A stretch of 64,000 bases of DNA from a bacterium (GTDB lineage Bacteria; Myxococcota_A; Polyangia; Nannocystales; Nannocystaceae), in the NCBI GenBank assembly GCA_024742475.1, contig JANSYI010000014.1:124001-188000 (forward strand), written 5' to 3'. A program made the position numbers and the translations under genes. Of the stretch, positions 53,578 through 61,695 are shown one piece after another (position 1 is the stretch's first letter; every line of letters begins with the position of its first letter). The notes beneath the pieces are model-generated. The model was not told the DNA's origin. It worked only from the letters and a program-made list of their open reading frames with translations, and searched no databases.

Positions 53578-54399
53578 ATGTCCTTTTCCATGGTCAGTAA
53601 CGCGACCTCCTTGGGCGCACAGCGAAACCTGATGTCGACCCAAAAAGCCCTCGGGAAGTCGATCACCCGCCTGAGTTCGGGCATGCGCATCAACAGCGCG
53701 GCCGACGACGCCGCAGGCCTCGCAATCTCCTCTCGTATGAGCGCAGACATCCGAAGTGTCGGCCAAGCCGAACGAAACGCGAACGATGGCATCTCGATGA
53801 TTCAGATCGCCGAAGGCGCGATGAACGAGCAGCAGAACATCATGGGCCGCCTTCGCGAGCTCGCGGTGCAAAGCGCCAACGGTGCCATCTCCAACAACGA
53901 GCGTGCGTACATCGACGCCGAAGCCCAGCAGCTCGTGGGCGAGGTCCAGCGGATCTCCCAGGTCACGGAGTTCAACGGCTTCAACATGCTCGGCGGCGAC
54001 GCCGGCGCGTTCGCGATGCAGGTCGGCAAGGATGCCACTGCCAACGACACCATCGACGTGACGTTCACCGCAACCGACAGCACCACGCTCGGTGTCAACG
54101 CCATGGACTTCACGTCCGCTGCAGGCGCGTCGACGGCGTTGGGCACCATCGACAGCGCGATCGATGCGCTCTCGACCACCCGAGCGAGTCTCGGTGCGTC
54201 GCAGAACCGGCTCGAGATCACCATCCAGAACCTTCGCACCGAGGAAGAGAACCTCACCTCTGCGAACTCCCGGATTCGAGACGTGGACGTTGCCCGCGAG
54301 ACCGCCGCCCTGACCCGGAACCAGATCATGTCCCAGGCAGGTACGGCGATGCTGGCCCAAGCGAACCAGCTGCCGTCGATGGCACTGTCGCTGCTGTAG
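53578..54399 (+). CDS. Flagellin 2
   Basis: A 273-residue flagellin, paralogous to the one at 12706: ITRLSSGMRINSAADDAAGL near the start and QIMSQAGTAMLAQANQLP near the end. It keeps the canonical INSAADDAAG, which the first copy changes to IRSAADDAAG. No D2/D3 surface domains. It has its own sigma-28 promoter and an A/G-rich ribosome-binding site. Its stop is one base from the stop of the convergent motB2 gene. Confidence 0.95.
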   Translation: MSFSMVSNATSLGAQRNLMSTQKALGKSITRLSSGMRINSAADDAAGLAISSRMSADIRSVGQAERNANDGISMIQIAEGAMNEQQNIMGRLRELAVQSANGAISNNERAYIDAEAQQLVGEVQRISQVTEFNGFNMLGGDAGAFAMQVGKDATANDTIDVTFTATDSTTLGVNAMDFTSAAGASTALGTIDSAIDALSTTRASLGASQNRLEITIQNLRTEEENLTSANSRIRDVDVARETAALTRNQIMSQAGTAMLAQANQLPSMALSLL

Positions 54400-54400
54400 G

Positions 54401-55258
54401 TCATCCGCTCGGCGTCGCGCTCATCGGGAGCGCGAACGCCTTGCTCTCCGGCTCCCTCGCGGCCGACTCCTCGCCCGCACCGTCAGCTTTGATCCCCATG
54501 TCAGAGTTGGTGGTGACGGTCGTCTTCTTGCCGTTGGATTGGAAGACGAACTCGATGCGACGGTTCTTCGCCCGGCCCTCGGGCGTGTCGTTGGTGTCAA
54601 TCGGCTTGGAGTCGGCGTAGCCTGCGACGCCGATCTTGCCTTTGTCGACGCCGCCCTTGTCGCTCATGTAGTTCATCGCTGCGATGGCACGCGCGGTCGA
54701 GAGTTCCCAGTTCGAGGGGTACTTCTTCGAGCGCATCGGCTGGTTGTCGGTGTGCCCTTCGATCTGCACGCTGTCCGCGAACTTCCCGTGAATGCCGGAG
54801 ATCTTGTCCAAGATCTTCTTCGACTTCTCGTCGAGCTCAGCGCTGCCCGAGCCATAGAGCGCGCCCTCTTTGACGCGGACGACGATGCCACGAGGTGTCT
54901 GCTTGACCTCGACGTCGTCCTGCAGGTCCTGGTTCTCCACGTACTGGGAGATCTGCTCCATCATCTCGGCGTCGGTCTCGGCCTGTTCGCCGGGCTTCGA
55001 CGCAAAGCCGGCGCCGTCGTTCTGGTCCATCGACAGTTCGACGGGAGAGGACGAAATAGCCTCGACCGAGCCGGCGATCTGCTTCTGAACGCCAAACGCG
55101 TCCTGCACGGATCCGAGCATCTCTCGGAACTGCTTGACGTCCATGTTGGAGAAGGAGAGCAGGAGCACGAAGAAGGTCAGCAGAAGCGTGGACAGGTCGG
55201 CGAAGGTCGCCATCCATTCTCCACCACCTTCTTCTTCGCATTCGCATTCTTCTTCCAT
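54401..55258 (-). CDS. Stator protein MotB/PomB (second pair)
   Basis: A 285-residue MotB-type stator: acidic N-terminus with Cys (ECECEEE), one membrane helix with the ion-binding D21 in WMATFADLSTLLLTFFVLLL, close to the PomB sodium-type motif WLATFADLMSLL, a linker, and a C-terminal OmpA domain with VQIEGHTDNQP. An excellent ribosome-binding site (AGGAGG) precedes it. It forms the second stator with the next gene. The ion cannot be proved from sequence. Confidence 0.9.
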   Translation of the reverse strand: MEEECECEEEGGGEWMATFADLSTLLLTFFVLLLSFSNMDVKQFREMLGSVQDAFGVQKQIAGSVEAISSSPVELSMDQNDGAGFASKPGEQAETDAEMMEQISQYVENQDLQDDVEVKQTPRGIVVRVKEGALYGSGSAELDEKSKKILDKISGIHGKFADSVQIEGHTDNQPMRSKKYPSNWELSTARAIAAMNYMSDKGGVDKGKIGVAGYADSKPIDTNDTPEGRAKNRRIEFVFQSNGKKTTVTTNSDMGIKADGAGEESAAREPESKAFALPMSATPSG

Positions 55259-55285
55259 GCTGCCTCCTCCTTTCGCCGTTCGGGG

Positions 55286-56047
55286 CTAGGCCGCGTCTTG
55301 GTCTTGGCGCATGGCCGGGGGAAGTCGGGCCTCGAGACGGTCACGGATCGCCTGGGCGTTGAGCCCCGCCACGATCGCGCCGACGCCGTCGACCACGACC
55401 TTCATGTGCGTGCTCTCTTCGTTGCTGCGATGCTCGAGCTTCGTCGCGATGGGGCTCATGATCATGAACGCAATGATCGCGCCGTACATGGTGGTCAGGA
55501 GCGCGACAGCCATCGAAGGGCCAATGGCCGCCGGGTCGTCGAGGGCCTGAAGCATCTGCACCAGGCCGATGAGCGTTCCGATCATGCCCATCGAAGGAGC
55601 GCTGCCAGCACAGAACTTGAACAGGGCGCCCGCACGCTTGTGGCGGAGCTTCATCGCGCCGATCTCCCCGTTGAGTGTCGCGTCGATCTCCTCGCCGCTC
55701 GCACCGTCGGCAGCCATTCGAAGCGCCCGCCCAAAGAACTCGTCCTCGACCTTCGCGTTCTCGAGCGCGACGATGCCCTCGCGGCGGGCGACCGTCGAAA
55801 GCTCGACCAGCTTGCCGATGGTCTCGATCGGGTCGTTGGCCCTGAGCTTGATCGCGTTCATCGCGACCTTGATCGAACCGATGCAGTTTGCCAGGGACTC
55901 TGCGGTGAGCGCCGCCGCGACGGTGCCCCCGACGACGATGAGAAGACTGGGTACGTCGATGAACGCGCTGAGGTCGCCCCCGATGAGGATCGAGCCGACG
56001 ACGAGACCCGCGGCGAGTACGAGGCCAATGATGGTGGCGATGTCCAC
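55286..56047 (-). CDS. Stator protein MotA/PomA (second pair)
   Basis: A 253-residue membrane protein with four helices: TIIGLVLAAGLVVGSILIGG, DVPSLLIVVGGTVAAALTAE, and the later APSMGMIGTLIGLVQMLQAL and MAVALLTTMYGAIIAFMIMS. This is a PomA-type stator, distinct from the MotA at 36224. GTG start with a GAGGA ribosome-binding site. Divergent from the HDOD gene. Confidence 0.92.
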   Translation of the reverse strand: MDIATIIGLVLAAGLVVGSILIGGDLSAFIDVPSLLIVVGGTVAAALTAESLANCIGSIKVAMNAIKLRANDPIETIGKLVELSTVARREGIVALENAKVEDEFFGRALRMAADGASGEEIDATLNGEIGAMKLRHKRAGALFKFCAGSAPSMGMIGTLIGLVQMLQALDDPAAIGPSMAVALLTTMYGAIIAFMIMSPIATKLEHRSNEESTHMKVVVDGVGAIVAGLNAQAIRDRLEARLPPAMRQDQDAA

Positions 56048-56172
56048 GGTGGTTTCCTCGGCTTACGTGCGGCCATCGATCCGACTTGGCAGCTCCAACT
56101 TGGGCCGATCCACGGAGGCGTGCGCTTGCAATGGCCCTGGTACGCCGGTCTCACGGCCGCAAAGAAGGAGAG

Positions 56173-57072
56173 ATGGACCCCGGGAAGCGCCGCCACATCC
56201 CGCCCCCAACCAAGACCTTCGTCATCGAGGGCCATGAAGGCTGGGGCCCCGAGGAGATCAAGAAAGAGCTCGGCCTGCGCATCGTCAAAGACCTGCGCGC
56301 GGGCCGTCTGGAGCTCAAGCCGCTGCCCGAGGCCGCCCTGCGGCTCGCGGAGCTCGCCCGGGACCCCGACCCGAGCATCAACGACGCGGTTTCCGCGCTG
56401 CAGCACGACCCTGCGCTCGCGGAACGTGTCCTGAAGGTGGCCGCATCGCCCGCGATGGCGCGCCGCCCTCCCAAGGACCTCAACGAAGCCGCGATGGCGG
56501 TCGGCATCCTGCAGCTGCGCGACATGGCGTTCGCAATCGCATCGGGCCGAGTGTTTCGCGCGCCGGGCCTCGACCACCTCATCAAGGAGGAGCACATGCA
56601 CTCGTTTGCCGTGGGCTTGGGGACCGCAGAGATCTTTCAGCGCATGGGGATCGGGAGCAAGCAGGGGTTCCTCGTCGGCATGCTGCACGACATCGGAGCG
56701 CTGCTCCTGTACGTCGCACTCAGCCAGTACGCACGGAAGGAGCCCGAGTTGATCGAGCCGGTCTTCGTCCAGCGCGCGCGGCGAATCCTCCACGGCGCGC
56801 TGGGTGAGAGGCTGATTCGTTCATGGGGCCTGGGCGAGACCGTGCGCGCCGGCGCCAAGTACCACCACTCTCCCAACACCGCGGGTGCGTTGACCCAAGT
56901 CGCGCTGGCGGTGTCGATCGCCGACCATGCCGCGAAGCTCGAGGCCGACGATGCGAACGAACGCGCCGAGGCGCTCAGCCAGTTCCCAGCGCTCTACGCC
57001 GCCGGCCTCGGCCCCGCCGACGCGAAGGCGATCGCGCGGGTCGTACAGGCCGCGATGAAGGAGAACGCGTAG
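56173..57072 (+). CDS. HDOD domain protein next to stator genes
   Basis: A 299-residue protein with an HDOD domain: ELKPLPEAALRLAELARDPD (about 49-68), then VSALQHDPALAERVLKVAA and the helical core with GMLHDIGALL, a HD-like pair in an otherwise non-catalytic fold. A strong ribosome-binding site (AAGGAG) five bases before ATG 56173 decides the start. It sits next to the second stator pair, which may link it to motility control; inference. Confidence 0.85.
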   Translation: MDPGKRRHIPPPTKTFVIEGHEGWGPEEIKKELGLRIVKDLRAGRLELKPLPEAALRLAELARDPDPSINDAVSALQHDPALAERVLKVAASPAMARRPPKDLNEAAMAVGILQLRDMAFAIASGRVFRAPGLDHLIKEEHMHSFAVGLGTAEIFQRMGIGSKQGFLVGMLHDIGALLLYVALSQYARKEPELIEPVFVQRARRILHGALGERLIRSWGLGETVRAGAKYHHSPNTAGALTQVALAVSIADHAAKLEADDANERAEALSQFPALYAAGLGPADAKAIARVVQAAMKENA

Positions 57073-57080
57073 AGAGGCGA

Positions 57081-58748
57081 CTACGGCGCCGACAGCAGGA
57101 GGCCCAAGGAGTCGTCGCCCGACTGCGCAATCGCGACATCGAGTTGCCCGTCTGCGTTGAAGTCCCCCACCGTCACCGCAACGGGCGCCATGCCGACCAC
57201 GAACGGTGGCTGCGCAGTGAAGCTGCCGTTGCCTTGGCCGAGCAGCACCGTCACTCCGTCATCGTCCTCGGAGGACACCACGAGGTCGAGCGCTCCGTCG
57301 CGGTCGAGGTCGGCCGCCACGATGCCCGAGACGCCCAGACCCGCGGCGTAGGGGACGGCGCCGCCGAAGGTCGCGAGGCCGTTGCCGAACGATACGACGA
57401 CCCGATCGGTCGCAGTATCGAGCACTGCCACATCGATCGCGCCGTCGCCGTTGAAATCGCCGGTCGCGAGGCCACCCATGGTCGCGGCGATCGGTGACAC
57501 GGTGGGCTGACCGAACAGCCCTGCGCCGTTGCCCGAGAGCACGGAGATTCCCGCGCCGTCGGCCGTCAGTACGTCGACGTTGCGGTCTGCGGTGGCGTCG
57601 GCCAGGGCGGCTGCAACCGTCCCCGTCGAGGCGCTGAAGAGCACCTCCTCCGCCAACCCGAGCGCGCTCCCCGTCAGCACGCCGATCTGTGCGCCGTGCG
57701 CGACGACGACGTCCGTCGTCCCGTCCTCGTCGGTGTCCCCCAGGGCCAGATCGACCGTACCACCGGCGACCGCGTAGGGGACGGCCTCGCCCAACGTGCC
57801 GCTCCCGTCGCCGAGCAGGACGGCCAGGCCGTTGGCGCTGGCTGCGACGACGTCGACCGCGTCGTCGCCATCGAGGTCGCTCACCGACAGCGCGACCGGA
57901 GCCGCCGCAAGGGGGTAGAGCGTCTCTGAGGCGGGGACGCTTCCGTCGCTCCGCCACACCGCGATGCCGTTGCTCCCCGAGATCGCGACGACGAGGTCGT
58001 CGGCACCGTCGGCGTCGAGGTCGCCCGAGCCCAACGCCACCGCGCCCAACCCCTTGCCAACGAGGGGCGCGGCGAGCTCGAGGCAGAGCTCTCCAGGGTC
58101 CGCGTTGCCATCGCCACAGCTCGCATCACCCGTCGGATCGTCGGCCGTCTCGCTGCCCGATGAAGACGCCGGGTCGGTGTCGCCGGTCGTGACGTCGTCG
58201 GTGCCGCCCGGCTCGGTGTCACTGCCGTCCGTGTCGCTCGCTTCGGTGTCCGACTCGGTGTCCGACTCGGTGCTCGACGAGCCCGCGCCTTCGATCAGCC
58301 CAAAAGCCCCGGCGAGCGTGGGCACCTCGGCGGTGACCGTCTGCGTGTTCTCGTCGAGGGCGACCCGCGAGAGGCGGTCCCACCCGGTGCCAGCCGACGC
58401 CCCGATGGTGAGGTCTTGCACGTCGCGGCCTTGAACCTGAAGCCGCGAGTAGCGGTACTCGGCGAGCACGGGGATCTCGAGCGCGCTGGGACCTTGCACG
58501 GTGTAGGCGGTCCCGAGCGACTCGGGGGCCTCGACCGTCGCGGCGACACTGACGACGGTGGGCTCGGTCAGGGCACCTGGAGGAAAGATGATGGTGAAGA
58601 CACCGTCAGAAGACGTGACGAAGCCGCCAGAGGCTCCGATGTCCTTGCCACCGGCCGGATCGCCCTGGTCGAGCGTCCCCGAGCAGGCCCATGACAGGGC
58701 CACGGCGGAGAGACACGCGAGTGGACGGAGATTCTGAGAAACGCGCAT
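57081..58748 (-). CDS. Lipoprotein with FG-GAP/VCBS repeats
   Basis: A 555-residue lipoprotein: lipobox SWAC near residue 22, a small domain with FTIIFPPGALTEPTVVSVAA (a ZU5-like pattern), a Ser/Thr/Asp linker with DTESDTEASDTDGSDTE, then seven or so repeats of the type DLDGDDAVDVVAAS, GDTDEDGTTDVVVAHG, DFNGDGAIDVAVLD. These are FG-GAP/VCBS blades of a calcium-binding beta-propeller on the cell surface, of adhesin or integrin-like character. Confidence 0.82.
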   Translation of the reverse strand: MRVSQNLRPLACLSAVALSWACSGTLDQGDPAGGKDIGASGGFVTSSDGVFTIIFPPGALTEPTVVSVAATVEAPESLGTAYTVQGPSALEIPVLAEYRYSRLQVQGRDVQDLTIGASAGTGWDRLSRVALDENTQTVTAEVPTLAGAFGLIEGAGSSSTESDTESDTEASDTDGSDTEPGGTDDVTTGDTDPASSSGSETADDPTGDASCGDGNADPGELCLELAAPLVGKGLGAVALGSGDLDADGADDLVVAISGSNGIAVWRSDGSVPASETLYPLAAAPVALSVSDLDGDDAVDVVAASANGLAVLLGDGSGTLGEAVPYAVAGGTVDLALGDTDEDGTTDVVVAHGAQIGVLTGSALGLAEEVLFSASTGTVAAALADATADRNVDVLTADGAGISVLSGNGAGLFGQPTVSPIAATMGGLATGDFNGDGAIDVAVLDTATDRVVVSFGNGLATFGGAVPYAAGLGVSGIVAADLDRDGALDLVVSSEDDDGVTVLLGQGNGSFTAQPPFVVGMAPVAVTVGDFNADGQLDVAIAQSGDDSLGLLLSAP

Positions 58749-58830
58749 GGGTGCCCGGGACGAGGGTTCGACCCAGTCTACCCATAGACACCGATGCGCG
58801 CGCCCCTTCCGGAGTGTTCTGCCGTGAGCC

Positions 58831-59408
58831 CTACGGGGCGTCGAGCGGAAGCCCGTCGGTCTTCGCGTAGACATCCTCGAGCCGCAGCGACACCCCGAGG
58901 CTCGCGATCTCGACCGCAGCGTCGGCGATGTCGTGAAGGGCCCAGGTCGACGCGGACGTGCGGCGGTAGTGCTCGACCCGGCGCTCGTTCGGCTCGACGA
59001 GCACGATATCGGTCACGCTCGCGAGGCGGCGGTAGTGGGCGAGCTTCGCCCCGCGGTCCTGCTCCACGGTGCTGCGAGAGAGAACCTCGACGATGACCTG
59101 GGGGTTCTCGAGGGAGCGAGGCTGCTCGTCGGTGAGCCGGGGGTCTTCACACACGATGCTGAGGTCGGGGTAGACGTAGGCTCCCGTCTCGGACACGCGG
59201 ACCCTCTGGTCGCTCGTGAACACGCGACAGGGCCCGTCGTGAGCCCTTCGGCCAAGCGGCGCAGGAGGTTGCTGGCGATCATGTTGTGACGCGGCGAGGC
59301 CCCGGCCATCGCCACGATGTGACCGCCGACGTACTCGTGCTTGACCTTGGCTCCGGCTTCGAGCGTCAGGTATTCCTCGAGGGTCGCAGTGGGCTCGCCG
59401 GACGCCAC
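58831..59408 (-). pseudogene. Frameshifted Uma2-family endonuclease gene
   Basis: The first part, from ATG 59408, reads TLEEYLTLEAGAKVKHEYVGG and GASPRHNMIASNLLRRLAEG, the start of Uma2 (DUF820) proteins. At about 59231 the family match leaves this frame and continues in another one with VYPDLSIVCEDPRLTD and VIVEVLSRSTVEQDRG to the stop at 58831. One missing base around 59231-59240 explains it. Uma2 proteins are restriction-like nuclease folds of unknown role. It is a pseudogene or a sequencing error. Confidence 0.8.
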
Positions 59409-59447
59409 AGAGCCCAGTGTAGCGCGCCTCTTCGGGACCCGAGGTGC

Positions 59448-60977
59448 TCAGGCCGCCGAGACTTCTGCTTCGGCGTCCGCGGTCTTCTCTGCAGCCACGC
59501 AGACGCGGTTTCGTCCCTCGCGCTTCGCATCGTAGAGGGCGGCGTCCGCCCGCTGGAACAAGCTCTCGGAGCTCTCTCCTCCGGTCGTCGTCGCGACGCC
59601 GAAGCTTGCGGTGACCTGACACGGTCGTGGCACGTCCTCGGTCACCCGAGTCTCTTCGAGCCGGCATCGAATCCGTTCCGCTGCGACCACGGCCCCATCC
59701 CGATCCGTGTCGGGCAGCATGACCGTGAACTCTTCGCCGCCGTAGCGAGCGGGCAAGTCACCACCGCGCACCAGGTCGGCGAGCAGCGCTCCGAGGACCC
59801 GCAGCACGGCGTCGCCCGCCGCGTGACCCATCGTGTCGTTGAACGACTTGAAGTGGTCGACGTCGATCATCACCAAGCTCAGCGGGCGGCCGGATCTCTC
59901 GGTGACGGTCAGCTGGTAGTCGAGCGACTCCTGCAGCGCGCGGCGGTTGGGTAGACCCGTCAGCTCATCGGTGCTCGCCAGGCCTTCGAGGCGCTGGTTT
60001 GCGAGTCGCAGGTCGGCCTCGAGGCGAGACTTGACCGCCAGCGCCTGCTCGAGCTCGTGCACGATCGTCTCGTATTCACGGTTGAGCTCGACCAGCTGGT
60101 CGTACGCATTCTCGGCGAGCGCGTCGATCGTCTGCTGCGGAGGCAGCGTTCGCTGGAACCCGCTTGCGGTCTCGGCAACGTCGACGGGCGTTCGCTCGAG
60201 CACGTCATCGAGCGCCTCGGCGGTGATGCCAATCGAGGCTGCGGACTCGATGAGGATCTGGTGGTCTCGACCGACCAGCGCAGAGTCGAAGAGCGCCGCA
60301 ACTCGCTCGGCCAGCCACGCCGCCTGCTCGAGGGGGCTCTCGCCGGCCTCGGGGTCGTGGTGCGCCTCGATCGCGGCGATGGTCGCCTCGGGCAGCGAGC
60401 ATTCGCGAGCCATCGTCGCGGAGACCTCGGCGTGCGGGGCGAGACCACGGGCTTTCTCCCGTACGGCCCGGCTCGCGCTCGTCATGGCGGAGAGCTCCGC
60501 AGCCAAGGAGGCATCGGTCCGCGCGAGCGTCAGCAACCCGACGTCGAGCAGCAGACCTGCGGTGAAGTACTCGTCGAGTTCCTTGACGCCGAGGTGCTCC
60601 CCGATCAGGCGGCATGCGGTCCCGCGGCGGATCGACTGCTCGAGCAGCTTCTCACCATGGTCGGTCTGCGGCGCCATGTCGGACACGAGCAGACCCAAGG
60701 CGAGGTTTCGAACGCTGCGCAGGCCGAGCACCGAGACCGCCTGCCGAACATCGGACATGCGGCGCCGAAGAGAGAAGGCGGAGCTGTTGGCCAGCGACAG
60801 GACGCGAAGACCGAACACGGGATCGATCGCGATCACCTCGCCCAGGTCGGCGACGCTGCACTCGGCGTCGGACGTCATCTGCACGATCCGCGCGACCGAC
60901 GCCGCGATGGGGGAGGCGCCCGTATTAGAGGCTCCAGGAGCTCGGCGCGCCTTTCCAGACTTGCGTCGTCGGTTCAT
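59448..60977 (-). CDS. HDOD-GGDEF diguanylate cyclase
   Basis: A 509-residue protein: HDOD domain (about 25-225), a helical middle with a coiled coil (about 295-345), then a GGDEF domain with DELTGLPNRRALQESLDYQL, DVDHFKSFNDTMGHAAGDAV and the active site YGGEEF. It probably makes c-di-GMP, which controls the switch between motility and attachment. The start ATG 60977 was chosen since the region upstream has no domain. Third HDOD protein in the window. Confidence 0.9.
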   Translation of the reverse strand: MNRRRKSGKARRAPGASNTGASPIAASVARIVQMTSDAECSVADLGEVIAIDPVFGLRVLSLANSSAFSLRRRMSDVRQAVSVLGLRSVRNLALGLLVSDMAPQTDHGEKLLEQSIRRGTACRLIGEHLGVKELDEYFTAGLLLDVGLLTLARTDASLAAELSAMTSASRAVREKARGLAPHAEVSATMARECSLPEATIAAIEAHHDPEAGESPLEQAAWLAERVAALFDSALVGRDHQILIESAASIGITAEALDDVLERTPVDVAETASGFQRTLPPQQTIDALAENAYDQLVELNREYETIVHELEQALAVKSRLEADLRLANQRLEGLASTDELTGLPNRRALQESLDYQLTVTERSGRPLSLVMIDVDHFKSFNDTMGHAAGDAVLRVLGALLADLVRGGDLPARYGGEEFTVMLPDTDRDGAVVAAERIRCRLEETRVTEDVPRPCQVTASFGVATTTGGESSESLFQRADAALYDAKREGRNRVCVAAEKTADAEAEVSAA

Positions 60978-61134
60978 GCTCTTTGAATCGGCAGGCCGAC
61001 TGTCTCTTTGAGAACCAGTGCGGGACTGTCCTCTCCTGCGGACACCCAGCCGCGGCCTGCCCGCAGACGCGTGAGAAGACGGCCCAAAACGATGGTCTGC
61101 CGGATCTTTCGTAGGCCTCAAGACCTTTGCCCGG

Positions 61135-61680
61135 GTGACCGATACATCCAGTGCCGTGACGCCACTTCCGTTTTCCAACCCCTCCGCTGCTTTTCAGTAT
61201 GTGCGTGTCTGCTTTGGAGGGGAGACGTCCGAACCTTGGATGACGCTCTATGAGATCGACTCGAGCGGGCGGGTTCACCGTCATGTCCAGGTGCATGCAG
61301 AGGGTTGCCGGTTCGCGCCCGAAGACATCCTGATGTGCAGCCCGGTCAACGCGGACTCGATGCTCACCCATCCCTCCGCCGAGCCAATCGACCGCGACAT
61401 GTTCGAGCTGTTGTGGTCCGAGCTCTCCCCGGACCGCGAGTTCCTCTTCCGCGTGCCCAACCCCGAGCGCCTCTGGGAAGGCTACACGCGGCTGGGCGAC
61501 AAGACGCTGCGGCTCATGTGGAACAGCGACGGCATCGAGGTCGGAGGATGGACGCCCGTCCCGGGCTTCGACTCCCTCTTCGTGCAGGGCTCCGAAGGAG
61601 ACGCTCGCCAGGTCTGCGCGTCGATCTTCATGGACCGGCCCATTCGTTGGACTTCGATGGACGCGCTGGCGGCTGCGTGA
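61135..61680 (+). CDS. Hypothetical cytosolic protein
   Basis: A 181-residue protein with GTG start, no signal or membrane helix. The stretch EPWMTLYEIDSSGRVHRHVQ followed by ALW/ELLW-type helices resembles small DUF6881-like domains of unknown function, but the match is weak. It is rich in conserved-looking aromatic and Pro residues (LMCSPVNADSMLTHPSAEPI). Lies between the GGDEF gene (divergent) and a lipoprotein gene 15 bp downstream, which may be co-transcribed. Confidence 0.55.
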   Translation: MTDTSSAVTPLPFSNPSAAFQYVRVCFGGETSEPWMTLYEIDSSGRVHRHVQVHAEGCRFAPEDILMCSPVNADSMLTHPSAEPIDRDMFELLWSELSPDREFLFRVPNPERLWEGYTRLGDKTLRLMWNSDGIEVGGWTPVPGFDSLFVQGSEGDARQVCASIFMDRPIRWTSMDALAAA

Positions 61681-61695
61681 GCTAACGTTGCGGCG

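Noticed and set aside
56048..56172. Sigma-54 promoter between the second motA and the HDOD gene
   Set aside because: A GG/GC pair with the right spacing on the minus strand lies too close to the GTG start to leave room for a transcript start, and other bases do not match.
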